From Neobacillus sp. FSL H8-0543 (GTDB lineage: Bacteria > Bacillota > Bacilli > Bacillales > Cytobacillaceae), in assembly GCF_038592905.1 (NCBI RefSeq), contig NZ_CP151943.1:1304501-1368500 (forward strand): a stretch of 64,000 nucleotides of DNA, given 5' to 3'. A program made the position numbers and the translations under genes. The notes under the pieces were generated by a model. It was given only the letters and a program-made list of their open reading frames with translations. It was not told the origin of the DNA and did no database searches. Positions 17,479-26,837 of this stretch are shown piece by piece (position 1 is the first letter of the stretch; the number at the start of each line of letters is the position of its first letter).

Positions 17479-19337
17479 GTCTACTAGAAAAATTAGAAAA
17501 GCAAATTTTAATTGCAGATGGTGCAATAGGTACCCTTCTCTACTCCTTTGGAACAGATAGTTGTTTTGAGGAACTAAACCTTTCTCATCCAGAAAAAATA
17601 CAGTCTATTCATAAAGCCTATCTTGATGCTGGGGCTGATGTGATACAAACCAACACCTATGCCGCCAATTATTTAAAATTGCAAAGATACGGGCTTGAAG
17701 ATTCTGTAAAAGAAATCAATAGCGCTGCCGTCCGCAATGCAAAAATAGCCATAGGTAAGAATGCTTTTATCCTTGGTACCATGGGTGGCAATCGCGGCAT
17801 TAAGCCCACTTCCATCTCAATGGAAGAATTAAAACGGAGCTTCCGCGAACAATTGTATTGCCTCTTATTAGAAGGGGTGGATGGATTATTACTCGAAACC
17901 TACTACGATCTCGAGGAACTGGAAACAGTCCTCGCCATTGCCCGAAAAGAAACAAGGTTACCGATTATCGCCCAGGTTTCCTCTCAAGAGCCAGGATTCT
18001 TACAAGATCGGACACCCATTAATGATGCATTTAAACGCCTTGAAAACCTTGGGGCAGATGTAATTGGACTAAATTGCCGGCTTGGTCCGCATCATATGCT
18101 AGAATCACTTGAACGGATTGAACTCCCGGCTCATGCCTATCTTTCTGCCTATCCGAATGCTAGTCTTCCTACTTATACCGATGGGAAATTTCACTTCGAA
18201 GGAGACGCAGATTATTTTAAGAAATCAGCTCGTGCGTTTCGAAATCAGGGAGTCAGGCTGCTCGGGGGCTGCTGCGGAACAACACCGGAACATATCCGTG
18301 CGTTTGCTTCTGAATTAAAAAATAGTGCTCCTGTCACAGAAAAAATTGTAAAATTAGCACCAAATAAAATTATCGTAGATTCTTACGTACCTCCAAGGGA
18401 TTTCCAGCCTCTTGAGGAAATAGTAAAAGAGAGACCTTCTGTTATAGTAGAATTAGATCCTCCTAGAAAGCTAGATACAACCAAATTTTTCGAAGGGGCA
18501 AAGGCATTAAAGACTGCAGGTATTGATGCCATTACGTTGGCTGACAATTCCCTGGCATCCGTACGTATTTCCAATGAATCATTAGGTTACTTAGTAAAAA
18601 AGGAGCTTGGTATGCGACCGCTGATTCATATTTCATGCCGGGACCGTAATATCATTGGCTTGCAATCCCATCTTATGGGGTTACACACACTAGGAATGCA
18701 TGACGTTCTCGCCATTACAGGTGATCCTGCCCGGGTTGGTGATTTCCCAGGGGCATCCTCTGTTTATGATGTTTCATCATTTGAGCTTATCCAAATGATA
18801 AAACAGCTGAATGAGGGATTATCCTATTCTGGGAAAGACTTGGGACAAAAAACAAGTTTTAGCATTGCGGCCGCCTTTAATCCTAATGTTCGTTCGGTTG
18901 AAAAAGCGGTAAAAAGACTAGAGAAAAAGATTAACTATGGAGCTGATTATTTTATTTCTCAACCGGTTTTCTCTGAAGAGAAACTTCTGGAAGTATACGA
19001 ACATACAAAGGGTCTTGATGCCCCCATCTATATTGGGTTAATGCCGTTGATAAGCAGCAGAAATGCTGAATTTCTTCATAATGAAGTTCCAGGGATCAAA
19101 ATTCCGCAAGGTGTTCGCGACAGTATGTTAGCACACGGAGATAATAAACTCCAAGCAGCCCGCGAAGGAATTGAAATTACTAAATCATTAATTGATGCTG
19201 CACTTGACCTTTTTAACGGAATTTACTTAATTACCCCATTTTTACGATATGAGTTAACAACTGAGTTAGCCCTTTACGCTAATAAGCGCGCAAAAGAAGT
19301 TAGGAGGAACACCTATGTCGAAGACTCCATTTACTGA
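17475..19337 (+). CDS. yitJ: Bifunctional homocysteine S-methyltransferase / methylenetetrahydrofolate reductase
   Basis: 620 aa, close to B. subtilis YitJ. Residues 1-300 are a homocysteine methyltransferase domain with LIADGAIGTLLY and the zinc site (LNCRLGP, then LLGGCCGTTPEH). Residues 330-620 are the MetF-like barrel (VIVELDPPR, VLAITGDPARVGDFPG, YFISQPVFSEEKLL). It supplies 5-methyl-THF for the MetH step encoded next and may also remethylate homocysteine. It overlaps metC by 4 bp and metH by 23 bp. Confidence 0.94.
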   Translation: MSLLEKLEKQILIADGAIGTLLYSFGTDSCFEELNLSHPEKIQSIHKAYLDAGADVIQTNTYAANYLKLQRYGLEDSVKEINSAAVRNAKIAIGKNAFILGTMGGNRGIKPTSISMEELKRSFREQLYCLLLEGVDGLLLETYYDLEELETVLAIARKETRLPIIAQVSSQEPGFLQDRTPINDAFKRLENLGADVIGLNCRLGPHHMLESLERIELPAHAYLSAYPNASLPTYTDGKFHFEGDADYFKKSARAFRNQGVRLLGGCCGTTPEHIRAFASELKNSAPVTEKIVKLAPNKIIVDSYVPPRDFQPLEEIVKERPSVIVELDPPRKLDTTKFFEGAKALKTAGIDAITLADNSLASVRISNESLGYLVKKELGMRPLIHISCRDRNIIGLQSHLMGLHTLGMHDVLAITGDPARVGDFPGASSVYDVSSFELIQMIKQLNEGLSYSGKDLGQKTSFSIAAAFNPNVRSVEKAVKRLEKKINYGADYFISQPVFSEEKLLEVYEHTKGLDAPIYIGLMPLISSRNAEFLHNEVPGIKIPQGVRDSMLAHGDNKLQAAREGIEITKSLIDAALDLFNGIYLITPFLRYELTTELALYANKRAKEVRRNTYVEDSIY

Positions 19338-22300
19338 ACAACTTAAAAAGCGGATCCTCGTGATGGACGGCGCCATGGGGACCATGATTCAGCAAGCAAA
19401 TCTATCCGCAGAGGATTTTGGCGGAGAGGAATATGACGGCTGCAACGAGCATTTAAATTTAACCTCCCCTGCTGTCATTTCCCGTATTCACCGTGAATAC
19501 TTAGAGGCTGGGGCAGATATTATCGAAACAAATACCTTCGGGGCAGCGAGCATTGTACTGGATGAATATGAACTCGGGTTTAAGGCCTATGAACTAAACA
19601 AAATTGCCGGGCAATTAGCTAAAATCGAAGCAGATGCCGTTTCCACCGATGATTGGCCGCGGTATGTAGCAGGAGCTATGGGTCCGACAACTAAGACATT
19701 AAGTGTCACGGGTGGAACAACCTTCGATGTACTTGCTTCTTCCTACGAGGAACAGGTGATAGGCTTAATTGACGGCGGAGTCGATCTTATCCTCCTTGAG
19801 ACGAGTCAGGATATGCTCAATGTTAAGGCTGGGTATATCGGTATTAAGCGAGCCTTTGAAAAAACGGGGAAAATACTGCCGTTGATGGTATCTGGAACAA
19901 TTGAACCCATGGGTACAACACTTGCAGGACAATCAATTGAAGCGTTTTATATTTCGATTGAGCATATGAACCCTGTGGCGGTTGGTCTAAATTGTGCGAC
20001 AGGTCCTGAATTTATGCAGGAGCATGTCCGCTCACTTGCAAATTTAGCATCAACCGCGGTCAGCTGTTATCCGAATGCAGGCTTGCCTGATGAGGATGGT
20101 CATTATCATGAAACACCAGAAACACTGGCGAAAAAGTTGGCTGATTTTGCGGCCCATGGCTGGCTGAACATTGTTGGCGGCTGTTGCGGCACCACACCTG
20201 ATCATATCCGAGCAATCTCTAATTCAATGAAAAATTTTCAGCCAAGAGAAGCAAAACACTCAGATGCTCACATGGTTTCAGGGATCGAACCCTTTGTTTA
20301 TGACGACCCTCAACTAAGACCAATTATGGTCGGGGAACGAACGAACGTGATCGGCTCCCGTAAATTCAAACGCCTTATCGTGGATGGGAAATTTGAAGAA
20401 GCCGCAGAGGTTGCAAGAGCACAGGTGAAGGGCGGGGCTCATGTCATTGATATATGTCTCGCAGACCCTGACCGCGAAGAGAACATCGATATGGAAAAGT
20501 TCATTAAAGAAGTCGTTAAAAAAGTAAAAGTGCCGCTTGTTATTGATTCCACGGATGAGAAAGTAATCGAAATTGCACTCAAATTTTCTCAGGGAAAAGC
20601 GATTATTAATTCCATTAACCTTGAAGATGGCGAAGAACGGTTCGAGGCGGTCGTTCCGTTGATTCATAAATATGGTGGTGCGGTTGTGGTCGGGACGATT
20701 GATGAAGTTGGTATGGGCGTGACGGCAGAACGTAAACTCGAAATTGCTAAGCGTTCGTATGATCTCCTCGTTCATAAATATCATCTCAAGCCACAGGATC
20801 TTATCTTTGATCCGCTTGTTTTTCCGGTCGGTACGGGTGATGCCCAGTATATAGGCTCAGCGAAAGCGACGGTTGAGGGAATCAAATTAATTAAACAGCA
20901 TCTGCCCCAAACCCAAACAATACTCGGAATTAGTAATGTTTCATTCGGCCTTCCCCCAGTAGGAAGAGAGATCTTAAACTCTGTGTTTCTCTACCACTGT
21001 ACATTAGCCGGTCTAGACTATGCGATTGTTAACACAGAGAAATTAGAACGCTTTGCTTCAATCTCTAAGGACGAGGTGGAATCAGCTGAAAAGCTGCTTT
21101 TTCATACAACAGATGAAGCATTAGCTACGTTTACTGAATTTTATCGCGGTAAAAAGAAAGAGTCGAAGATAACGGCAACCAATATGAGCCTTGCTGAACG
21201 TTTAGCTTATTATGTGGTTGAAGGCACAAAAGAAGGCTTGCATGCTGATTTAGACAAGGCACTGGCAGCCTACCCAGCTCCACTGGATATCATCAACGGC
21301 CCGTTAATGGACGGAATGAAGGAGGTTGGCCGACTTTTCAATGACAACCAACTGATTGTAGCCGAGGTCCTCCAAAGTGCTGAGGTGATGAAGGCATCGG
21401 TTGCCTACTTGGAGCCATTCATGGAAAAAGGTGATGTTTCTTCTTCTAAAGGAAAAATCGTTTTGGCAACGGTGAAAGGCGATGTTCATGATATCGGTAA
21501 AAACCTAGTCGATATTATTCTAAGCAATAACGGCTATGAAGTGCTTGATTTAGGCATCAAGGTCTCGCCAACTGAGTTGGTCCAAACCATCTTAAAAGAA
21601 AAACCCGATATGGTCGGATTATCTGGATTACTCGTAAAATCAGCCCAACAGATGGTAATCACCGCTCAGGATATGAAGAAAGCAGGAATCTCAACCCCTA
21701 TCTTAGTTGGCGGTGCTGCGCTATCAAGAAAATTCACTGATACAAGAATTGCTAAGGATTATGACGGACTCGTCCTATATGCCAAAGATGCAATGACAGG
21801 CCTATCGCTCGCCAATCAGGTGCAAACACCTGAAGAATATCAAAAACTGTTTGAAGAAAAAAATCAAAAAATGGCTGCTTTGGAGGTCCCGAGAGAATAT
21901 ACACCCATTCGTTCAGCAGTATCAGTGGCAGTCAAACCAAAGCCTAGTGTATCAACAGAAGCACCGGTATTTACGCCTATGGATACGAAGAGACATATCT
22001 TAAAAAGCTATTCTCTTTCCCACATTGAGCCATATATTAATATGCAAATGTTAATTGGCCACCATCTTGGTGTAAAAGGGAAAATAGCAAAACTGCTAGC
22101 CGAAAAGGATGAAAAAGCTGTAAAGGTCAAAGGCGTTGTTGACCAGCTGTTGGAAGATGCAAATCGAGGAAATTGGATTTCTCCTGCAGCAGTCTATCAA
22201 TTCTTCCCTGCCCAATCAGAAGGAAATAAGGTATTTATTTTTGATCCAAATGAGACAAATAAGATAATTGAAACGTTTGACTTTCCGCGTCAGGATTCTG

Positions 22301-22767
22301 CTCCTCATTTATGTTTAGCTGATTTTGTTAAATCAGTTGATAGCGGCGTAAAGGATTACGTCGGCTTCTTTACCGTTACTGCTGGCAGAGGCATTCGTGA
22401 AAAAGCCGATCAACTTAAACAAGATGGTCGCTTCCTTGAATGCCATGCCCTGCAGTCATTAGCATTAGAGACCGCAGAAGGCTTCGCGGAATTAATCCAT
22501 CGGCAAATGCGCGACCGTTGGGGATTCCCTGATCCACTATCTTTTACGATGCAGGATCGTTTTTCTGCAAAGTACCAAGGACAGCGTTTCTCATTCGGTT
22601 ATCCAGCCTGTCCGGAGTTAGAAGATCAGAAGAAGTTATTTAAGTTGATTCAACCAGAAGAAATCGGTATTGAGTTAACGGAAGGATGTATGATGGAACC
22701 GGAAGCCTCAGTTTCGGCCATGGTGTTTGCCCATCCGGAAGCAAGGTATTTTAATGTGTTAAGATAA
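19315..22767 (+). CDS. metH: Cobalamin-dependent methionine synthase
   Basis: 1150 aa with all four MetH modules in order. The homocysteine domain carries LNIVGGCCGTTPDH. The pterin domain contains IMVGERTNVIGSRKF. The B12 domain has the DxHxxG ligand motif as VKGDVHDIGKNLVDI. The C-terminal activation domain binds SAM (AEGFAELIHRQMRDRWGF). It makes methionine from homocysteine and 5-methyl-THF. The start ATG lies within the end of yitJ behind AGGAGG. B. subtilis uses the B12-independent MetE instead, so this lineage depends on B12 uptake or synthesis for this route. Confidence 0.97.
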   Translation: MSKTPFTEQLKKRILVMDGAMGTMIQQANLSAEDFGGEEYDGCNEHLNLTSPAVISRIHREYLEAGADIIETNTFGAASIVLDEYELGFKAYELNKIAGQLAKIEADAVSTDDWPRYVAGAMGPTTKTLSVTGGTTFDVLASSYEEQVIGLIDGGVDLILLETSQDMLNVKAGYIGIKRAFEKTGKILPLMVSGTIEPMGTTLAGQSIEAFYISIEHMNPVAVGLNCATGPEFMQEHVRSLANLASTAVSCYPNAGLPDEDGHYHETPETLAKKLADFAAHGWLNIVGGCCGTTPDHIRAISNSMKNFQPREAKHSDAHMVSGIEPFVYDDPQLRPIMVGERTNVIGSRKFKRLIVDGKFEEAAEVARAQVKGGAHVIDICLADPDREENIDMEKFIKEVVKKVKVPLVIDSTDEKVIEIALKFSQGKAIINSINLEDGEERFEAVVPLIHKYGGAVVVGTIDEVGMGVTAERKLEIAKRSYDLLVHKYHLKPQDLIFDPLVFPVGTGDAQYIGSAKATVEGIKLIKQHLPQTQTILGISNVSFGLPPVGREILNSVFLYHCTLAGLDYAIVNTEKLERFASISKDEVESAEKLLFHTTDEALATFTEFYRGKKKESKITATNMSLAERLAYYVVEGTKEGLHADLDKALAAYPAPLDIINGPLMDGMKEVGRLFNDNQLIVAEVLQSAEVMKASVAYLEPFMEKGDVSSSKGKIVLATVKGDVHDIGKNLVDIILSNNGYEVLDLGIKVSPTELVQTILKEKPDMVGLSGLLVKSAQQMVITAQDMKKAGISTPILVGGAALSRKFTDTRIAKDYDGLVLYAKDAMTGLSLANQVQTPEEYQKLFEEKNQKMAALEVPREYTPIRSAVSVAVKPKPSVSTEAPVFTPMDTKRHILKSYSLSHIEPYINMQMLIGHHLGVKGKIAKLLAEKDEKAVKVKGVVDQLLEDANRGNWISPAAVYQFFPAQSEGNKVFIFDPNETNKIIETFDFPRQDSAPHLCLADFVKSVDSGVKDYVGFFTVTAGRGIREKADQLKQDGRFLECHALQSLALETAEGFAELIHRQMRDRWGFPDPLSFTMQDRFSAKYQGQRFSFGYPACPELEDQKKLFKLIQPEEIGIELTEGCMMEPEASVSAMVFAHPEARYFNVLR

Positions 22768-22779
22768 AAAGTTAAAATA

Positions 22780-22819
22780 ATCCCGCGGAATCGGACATTG
22801 ATTCTGCGGGATATTTTTT
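22780..22819 (+). terminator. Terminator of the methionine operon
   Basis: ATCCCGCGGAATC and GATTCTGCGGGAT form a 13-bp stem (one mismatch) with a 7-base loop, followed by ATTTTTTG. Strong intrinsic terminator. Confidence 0.9.
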
Positions 22820-22867
22820 GTGTTTACTATTTTTATTAATTTAGGGAAGTATTGTTGCTTTATGAGT

Positions 22868-23240
22868 ACTTACTACAAATTACTATGCACTTACTACAAA
22901 TTCTTACTTGCTTACTACAAAGTTACTAGCTCTTACTACAAATTCGGAGCACTTATCTACATTACTTGGATATTTTTGGAACCAAAAACTGTTTCACAAA
23001 AACTTACTACAAATTACTATTCACTTACTACAAAGTTACTGGCTCTTACTACAAATTCGGAGCACTTATCTACAATACTTGGATATTTTTGGAACCCACA
23101 ACTATTTCACAGAAACTTACTACAAATTACTATGCACTTACTACAAAGTTACTGGCTCTTACTACAAATTCGGAGCACTTATCTACAATACTTGGATATT
23201 TTTGGAACCCACAACTTCTTCACAGAAGCTACTACAAAGT
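22868..23240. repeat. Tandem ~113-bp repeats built from TTACTACAAA
   Basis: Copies start at 22868, 23002 and 23115, with a partial fourth near 23226. The first is 134 bp because of an extra 21-bp piece. Each unit holds three TTACTACAAA-type words followed by a constant block (TCGGAGCACTTATCTACA, then TTGGATATTTTTGGAACC). Copies 2 and 3 are almost identical. Overlapping reading frames here are low-complexity Tyr/Leu/Thr strings in all three plus frames and shift with each unit, so they are not genes. Function unknown. Confidence 0.9.
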
Positions 23241-23309
23241 ACTATAAACTTTCAACATAATTACTGGCTTTTAAGTTAATCTTAACAACGCAAATACTGT
23301 GAGCATTCC

Positions 23310-23352
23310 TTGACATAACTTCAAAAAATCTATATAGTTACCTAGGTAACTA
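23310..23352 (+). promoter_or_regulatory. marR promoter with palindromic operator
   Basis: TTGACA (23310) and TATAGT (23333) are separated by 17 bp, a strong sigma-A promoter. The perfect 18-bp palindrome TAGTTACCTAGGTAACTA (23335-23352) covers the end of the -10 and the start site. This placement is typical of a MarR repressor blocking its own transcription. Confidence 0.85.
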
Positions 23353-23374
23353 ATTTGCAACTAATGATTTCGGA

Positions 23375-23797
23375 GTGATTACTATTAAGAATAGCCACGA
23401 ACTATTCCATACGCTTCATCAGTTATCCCGCAAACTAACAAATAAACTCAATGAAGCCCTTAAGCCGTTCGGGTTATTTAGTGCCCAATGGTCAGTAATT
23501 TTTGTACTAAAAACAAAGGGTTCATTAACGCAAAAAGAACTTTGTGAGTATTTATTCGTTGAGGCCCCTCCGATGACCCGGACGATTCAAAGACTTGTCA
23601 AACAAGGCTTTGTAAAACAAGTCCAGGGGAAAGACAAACGAGAAAAGCACATTCAATTAACAGAAGCCGCATTAAATGATTTCCCTAAATGGGAGCGCGC
23701 TGTATTTGAGACCAACCAAACCTTACTGAATGGCCTTCCAGAAACCTCACAAGTTGAATTATTGAACCTGCAAACCAGCTGGCTAAAGGTGCTGTGA
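23375..23797 (+). CDS. MarR family transcriptional regulator
   Basis: 140 aa. The winged-helix core is visible as LFSAQWSVIFVLKTKGSLTQKELCEYLFVEAPPMTRTIQRLVKQGFV, followed by the wing KDKREKHIQLTEAA. It lacks the reactive N-terminal cysteine of OhrR types. The GTG start lies within the only ribosome-site-like stretch (CGGAG); an ATT nine bases later is better spaced, so the true start is unclear. It probably represses itself and the MFS exporter that follows after overlapping codons. The inducer is unknown. Confidence 0.88.
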   Translation: MITIKNSHELFHTLHQLSRKLTNKLNEALKPFGLFSAQWSVIFVLKTKGSLTQKELCEYLFVEAPPMTRTIQRLVKQGFVKQVQGKDKREKHIQLTEAALNDFPKWERAVFETNQTLLNGLPETSQVELLNLQTSWLKVL

Positions 23798-23814
23798 TGA
23801 AAGGAGTCTATGAT

Positions 23815-25026
23815 ATGAATAAACCTAAATTATGGACCAAGGATTTTATTAGTATTTCTTTAAGTAACTTTTTTCTATTTTTAACCTTTTATATTTTGCT
23901 AGTTACACTACCCATTTATGCCTTGGAGGAATTTAACAGCAGTGCTTCACAGGCGGGGTTAATGACAACAGTATTCTTACTTTCAGCGATTATCTCACGA
24001 CCGCTCGCTGGACAATGGTTAGAACGAGCCGGTGGTAAAAAGGTTCTATTAACCGCGCTTATTATTTTTTCAGCCGCCTCCCTTCTGTATTTTTTTCCAA
24101 CATCCATCACTGGTTTTCTTATCATTCGCTTATTACACGGAATTGGTTTTGGGATGGCTACCACGGCTGCAGGAGCAATTGTTGCAGATTTAATTCCTGG
24201 CAAACGCAGGGGCGAAGGAATGGGTTACTTCGTTATGTCAACGAACTTAGCGATGGTTTTAGGACCGTTTATCGGATTAACGACAATCCAGCAATGGGGT
24301 GCAAACACGATGTTCGTTTTGTCTGTAATAGTTGCGATTGGCGCACTATTAACTGGACTCTCCGTCAAGCTAACGAAACAAGTTCAGCCTGAACAACTCG
24401 TGATTCGTTCTTCTTTTTCATTTCGGAGCTTTTTTGAAGAATCTGCAGTACCAATTGCGTTAGTTGGCAGCTTCCTTGCCATTGTCTACTCCGCTTTACT
24501 ATCATTTGTATCGGTCTATGCTAACGAGATACATTTAGCCGAAGTGGCCAGTCTCTTCTTTGTGGTTTATGCAGTAGTTTTATTAATTTCGAGACCTTTT
24601 ACAGGTAAATGGTTTGATCAATTTGGTCCGAACGTGATTGTGTTTCCATCAATCATTTTATTTTCAATTGGTATGTTTATCCTAAGCATAAGCAATGGAG
24701 CAGGCAGCTTTCTTTTATCCGCTGCATTGATTGGTTTGGGCTGGGGAACACTGTTTCCAACTTTTCAAACGATTGCCATTCAAAACGCTGCACCTCGAAA
24801 AAGAGGATTGGCTACCGCTACCTTTCTATCAATCTATGATATTGGGATTGCGTTGGGTTCCTTCTTAGTGGGCCTAATGGTAACCAAAATGGATTATAGC
24901 TCGTTATACTTCTTAAGTGCGTTTTATGTACTCATCGGTGCTGTACTCTATTACTTCCTCCATGTAAGGAAATCTGCTCAACAGGAAGTAACTGGAAAGA
25001 AAAACGTAATGATAAAAGAATCGTAA
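23815..25026 (+). CDS. MFS transporter, drug-efflux type
   Basis: 403 aa from the ATG behind AAAGGAG, with twelve hydrophobic segments. The loop 2-3 motif A appears as LAGQWLERAGGKKVLL and is repeated in the second half as FTGKWFDQFGPNVIV. Motif C-like GPFIGL follows helix 5. This is the YwoG/YfmO-type exporter group. With the MarR gene directly upstream it forms a classical inducible efflux pair. Substrate unknown. Confidence 0.88.
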   Translation: MNKPKLWTKDFISISLSNFFLFLTFYILLVTLPIYALEEFNSSASQAGLMTTVFLLSAIISRPLAGQWLERAGGKKVLLTALIIFSAASLLYFFPTSITGFLIIRLLHGIGFGMATTAAGAIVADLIPGKRRGEGMGYFVMSTNLAMVLGPFIGLTTIQQWGANTMFVLSVIVAIGALLTGLSVKLTKQVQPEQLVIRSSFSFRSFFEESAVPIALVGSFLAIVYSALLSFVSVYANEIHLAEVASLFFVVYAVVLLISRPFTGKWFDQFGPNVIVFPSIILFSIGMFILSISNGAGSFLLSAALIGLGWGTLFPTFQTIAIQNAAPRKRGLATATFLSIYDIGIALGSFLVGLMVTKMDYSSLYFLSAFYVLIGAVLYYFLHVRKSAQQEVTGKKNVMIKES

Positions 25027-25090
25027 AAAAATTTACTTACTTAAACAAAGGCTATGTTAAGGGTTATTGTTGATACTATTAATTTAAAGA

Positions 25091-25284
25091 AAATAAATAG
25101 ACGGAGAAAATCCGCCTATTTGGTAAAAAGCATTAAAAATAGCCTAAATAGCAGGAGAAATTCCGCCTATTTATAAAAAAAACATAAAAAGGCGGGATTT
25201 TGCACAGCATAACCGGAAAATCTCCGCTTATATTCCACGAAACGAGCTCCATTTTTCAAATAACCGGAAAATCTCCGCTTATTT
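25091..25284. repeat. Cluster of short imperfect hairpin repeats (TCTCCGCTTATT type)
   Basis: Two copies of AAATAG-xxGGA-loop-TCCGCCTATTT (25094-25120, 25147-25173) and two of AACCGGAAAATCTCCGCTTAT (from 25210 and 25262) are present, plus a partial (GGCGGGATTTTGC) between them. Each can fold into a small hairpin. Such words are scattered in intergenic DNA of some Bacillaceae. No gene in this 357-bp gap. Confidence 0.7.
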
Positions 25285-25341
25285 TACTTTCGCTGGCTAT
25301 TTAAGCGCAAATCAACAGACAAGTTTAACAGAACTTAACCA

Positions 25342-25383
25342 AAAGAACCATCATTCCCAAGAAGGAAATGATGGTTCTTTTTA
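25342..25383. terminator. Bidirectional terminator between MFS gene and opp operon
   Basis: Perfect 14-bp stem AAAGAACCATCATT / AATGATGGTTCTTT, 11-base loop, T-run on the plus side and A-run on the other. It serves the opp operon from the right and possibly the MFS gene from the left. Confidence 0.85.
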
Positions 25384-25384
25384 T

Positions 25385-25825
25385 TTATATATTAAATACA
25401 GGTTTATGTGTCAGTTCAATTTTAATCGTCTTTTCTAGGACAATCGTCCAGTTCTTCGAAATAACTCCATGTAAGGCTTCGAGGTTTTCATCAGTAATAT
25501 TCACTTGATCAAGGAACTCACCTGTATCGATGAAATCCACGCCTTCCTTCATCCCGAATTTAATTCTCAATAAAGATTTAAGTGCTCCTTTTGTCAGGAA
25601 AGTAATCTCATATCCTTCAATAATGGCTCTTTGGCATTTGTCCTTATTGATACGATAATAGTCAATGAGGGTCTTCCAGGTTGGAATTCCCTCATCAATA
25701 CTTTCAAGCACTTCTTCATCGGCTTCATTTAAAAGAGCAATGATTGTTGCATTATCCAATCCCTTTGCTTTCATCATTTCAAGCATTAGGGCATAATTTA
25801 GCGCTAATTTAACCTTCTCCATCAT
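25385..25825 (-). CDS. Hypothetical protein at end of opp operon
   Basis: 146 aa from the ATG that has AAGGG 8 nt upstream; a GTG six codons earlier is also possible. The protein looks soluble and largely helical (VKLALNYALMLEMMKAKGLDNATIIALL near the N-terminus), then mixed. No family recognised and no catalytic motif is obvious. It is the last gene of the peptide transporter operon, separated from the oppF-like gene by about 25 bp, so it may relate to peptide use or regulation of uptake. That role is inference only. Confidence 0.75.
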   Translation of the reverse strand: MMEKVKLALNYALMLEMMKAKGLDNATIIALLNEADEEVLESIDEGIPTWKTLIDYYRINKDKCQRAIIEGYEITFLTKGALKSLLRIKFGMKEGVDFIDTGEFLDQVNITDENLEALHGVISKNWTIVLEKTIKIELTHKPVFNI

Positions 25826-25850
25826 TTGGTCATCCCTTCGCACATTCTAA

Positions 25851-26837
25851 TTAATATAAGTGGCAGGCCACATAATGCTCACCATCTACACGTTTTAATT
25901 GAGGGTCTATTTCACCACAGATTGGTTTGGCAAAAGGACAGCGAGATCTAAATCGACAGCCTTTTTCCATCTCAATAGGACTTGGAAGTTCACCTGTAAT
26001 AATCTCACGGTTACTATTTTGAGCCTTGATTGGATCTGGAATTGGAATTGCCGATAACAAAGCTTGAGTATATGGGTGTAACGGTTTATCGTATAACTCA
26101 TCACTTGTGGAAACCTCAACTATTTTGCCAAGATACATAACACCAATCCTATCAGATATATGGCGTACCATTGATAAATCATGAGCGACAAATAAATATG
26201 TGAGGTTTAGCTCCTTTTGAAGGTCTTCTAACAAATTTATCACTTGTGCCTGTATCGAAACATCGAGTGCAGAAATTGCCTCATCACAAATAATAAAATC
26301 CGGATTAGTGGAAAGTGCCCGAGCAATTCCAATTCTTTGCCGTTGACCTCCACTAAATTCGTGTGGCAATCTCCCCATGTCTTCTTTCTTTAAACCCACC
26401 TTTCCAAGGATATCAACGATGACCTTCTTTCTTTCACTTTTTGATAAACTTGTGTGAATTTCCAGTGGCTCATCGATAATTTCCTCAACCGTCATAAATG
26501 GATTTAAAGAAGAGTAAGGATCCTGAAAAATCATTTGCATTCTTTTTCGATACGGCTGGAGCCCTTTATTATTTAATGTGGCGATATCGTTACCATCAAA
26601 ACGAATTTCACCTGCTGTTGGGTCATACAAGCGATTTAGTGTCCGGCCTAATGTCGATTTACCACACCCAGACTCACCAACTAGTCCAAAGGTTTCTCCC
26701 TTATAAATATGAAATGACACATTATCAACTGCTTTTACGACTTGTTTGCCCTTTTTAAACAGGGAAGTTTTTAAAGGGAAGTATTTTTTTAAATTTTTAA
26801 CTTCGATAAGTTTCTGTCTTGTCTCCATCATGCTCAT
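25851..26837 (-). CDS. oppF: Oligopeptide/dipeptide ABC transporter ATP-binding protein (OppF/DppF-type)
   Basis: 328 aa. Walker A GESGCGKSTLGRT, Q-loop MIFQDPYSSLNPF, signature LPHEFSGGQRQRIGIARAL, Walker B DFIICDEAISALDVS and the H-switch VAHDLSMV are all intact. The C-terminal oligopeptide extension ends with a cysteine-containing motif (GCRFRSRCPFAKPIC). It pairs with the OppD-like ATPase, whose stop it overlaps by 4 bp. It powers peptide import; exact substrate (di-, oligopeptide, nickel) is not clear. Confidence 0.93.
   Translation of the reverse strand: MSMMETRQKLIEVKNLKKYFPLKTSLFKKGKQVVKAVDNVSFHIYKGETFGLVGESGCGKSTLGRTLNRLYDPTAGEIRFDGNDIATLNNKGLQPYRKRMQMIFQDPYSSLNPFMTVEEIIDEPLEIHTSLSKSERKKVIVDILGKVGLKKEDMGRLPHEFSGGQRQRIGIARALSTNPDFIICDEAISALDVSIQAQVINLLEDLQKELNLTYLFVAHDLSMVRHISDRIGVMYLGKIVEVSTSDELYDKPLHPYTQALLSAIPIPDPIKAQNSNREIITGELPSPIEMEKGCRFRSRCPFAKPICGEIDPQLKRVDGEHYVACHLY

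Noticed and set aside
20314..20784. 156-codon antisense frame within metH
   Set aside because: It lies opposite highly conserved pterin-domain coding sequence and lacks ribosome site and protein family; typical shadow frame.
22820..23279. Overlapping open frames (90-146 codons) encoding Tyr/Leu/Thr-rich proteins
   Set aside because: They arise from the TTACTACAAA repeats in all three plus frames, have no ribosome site, and shift frame from unit to unit.
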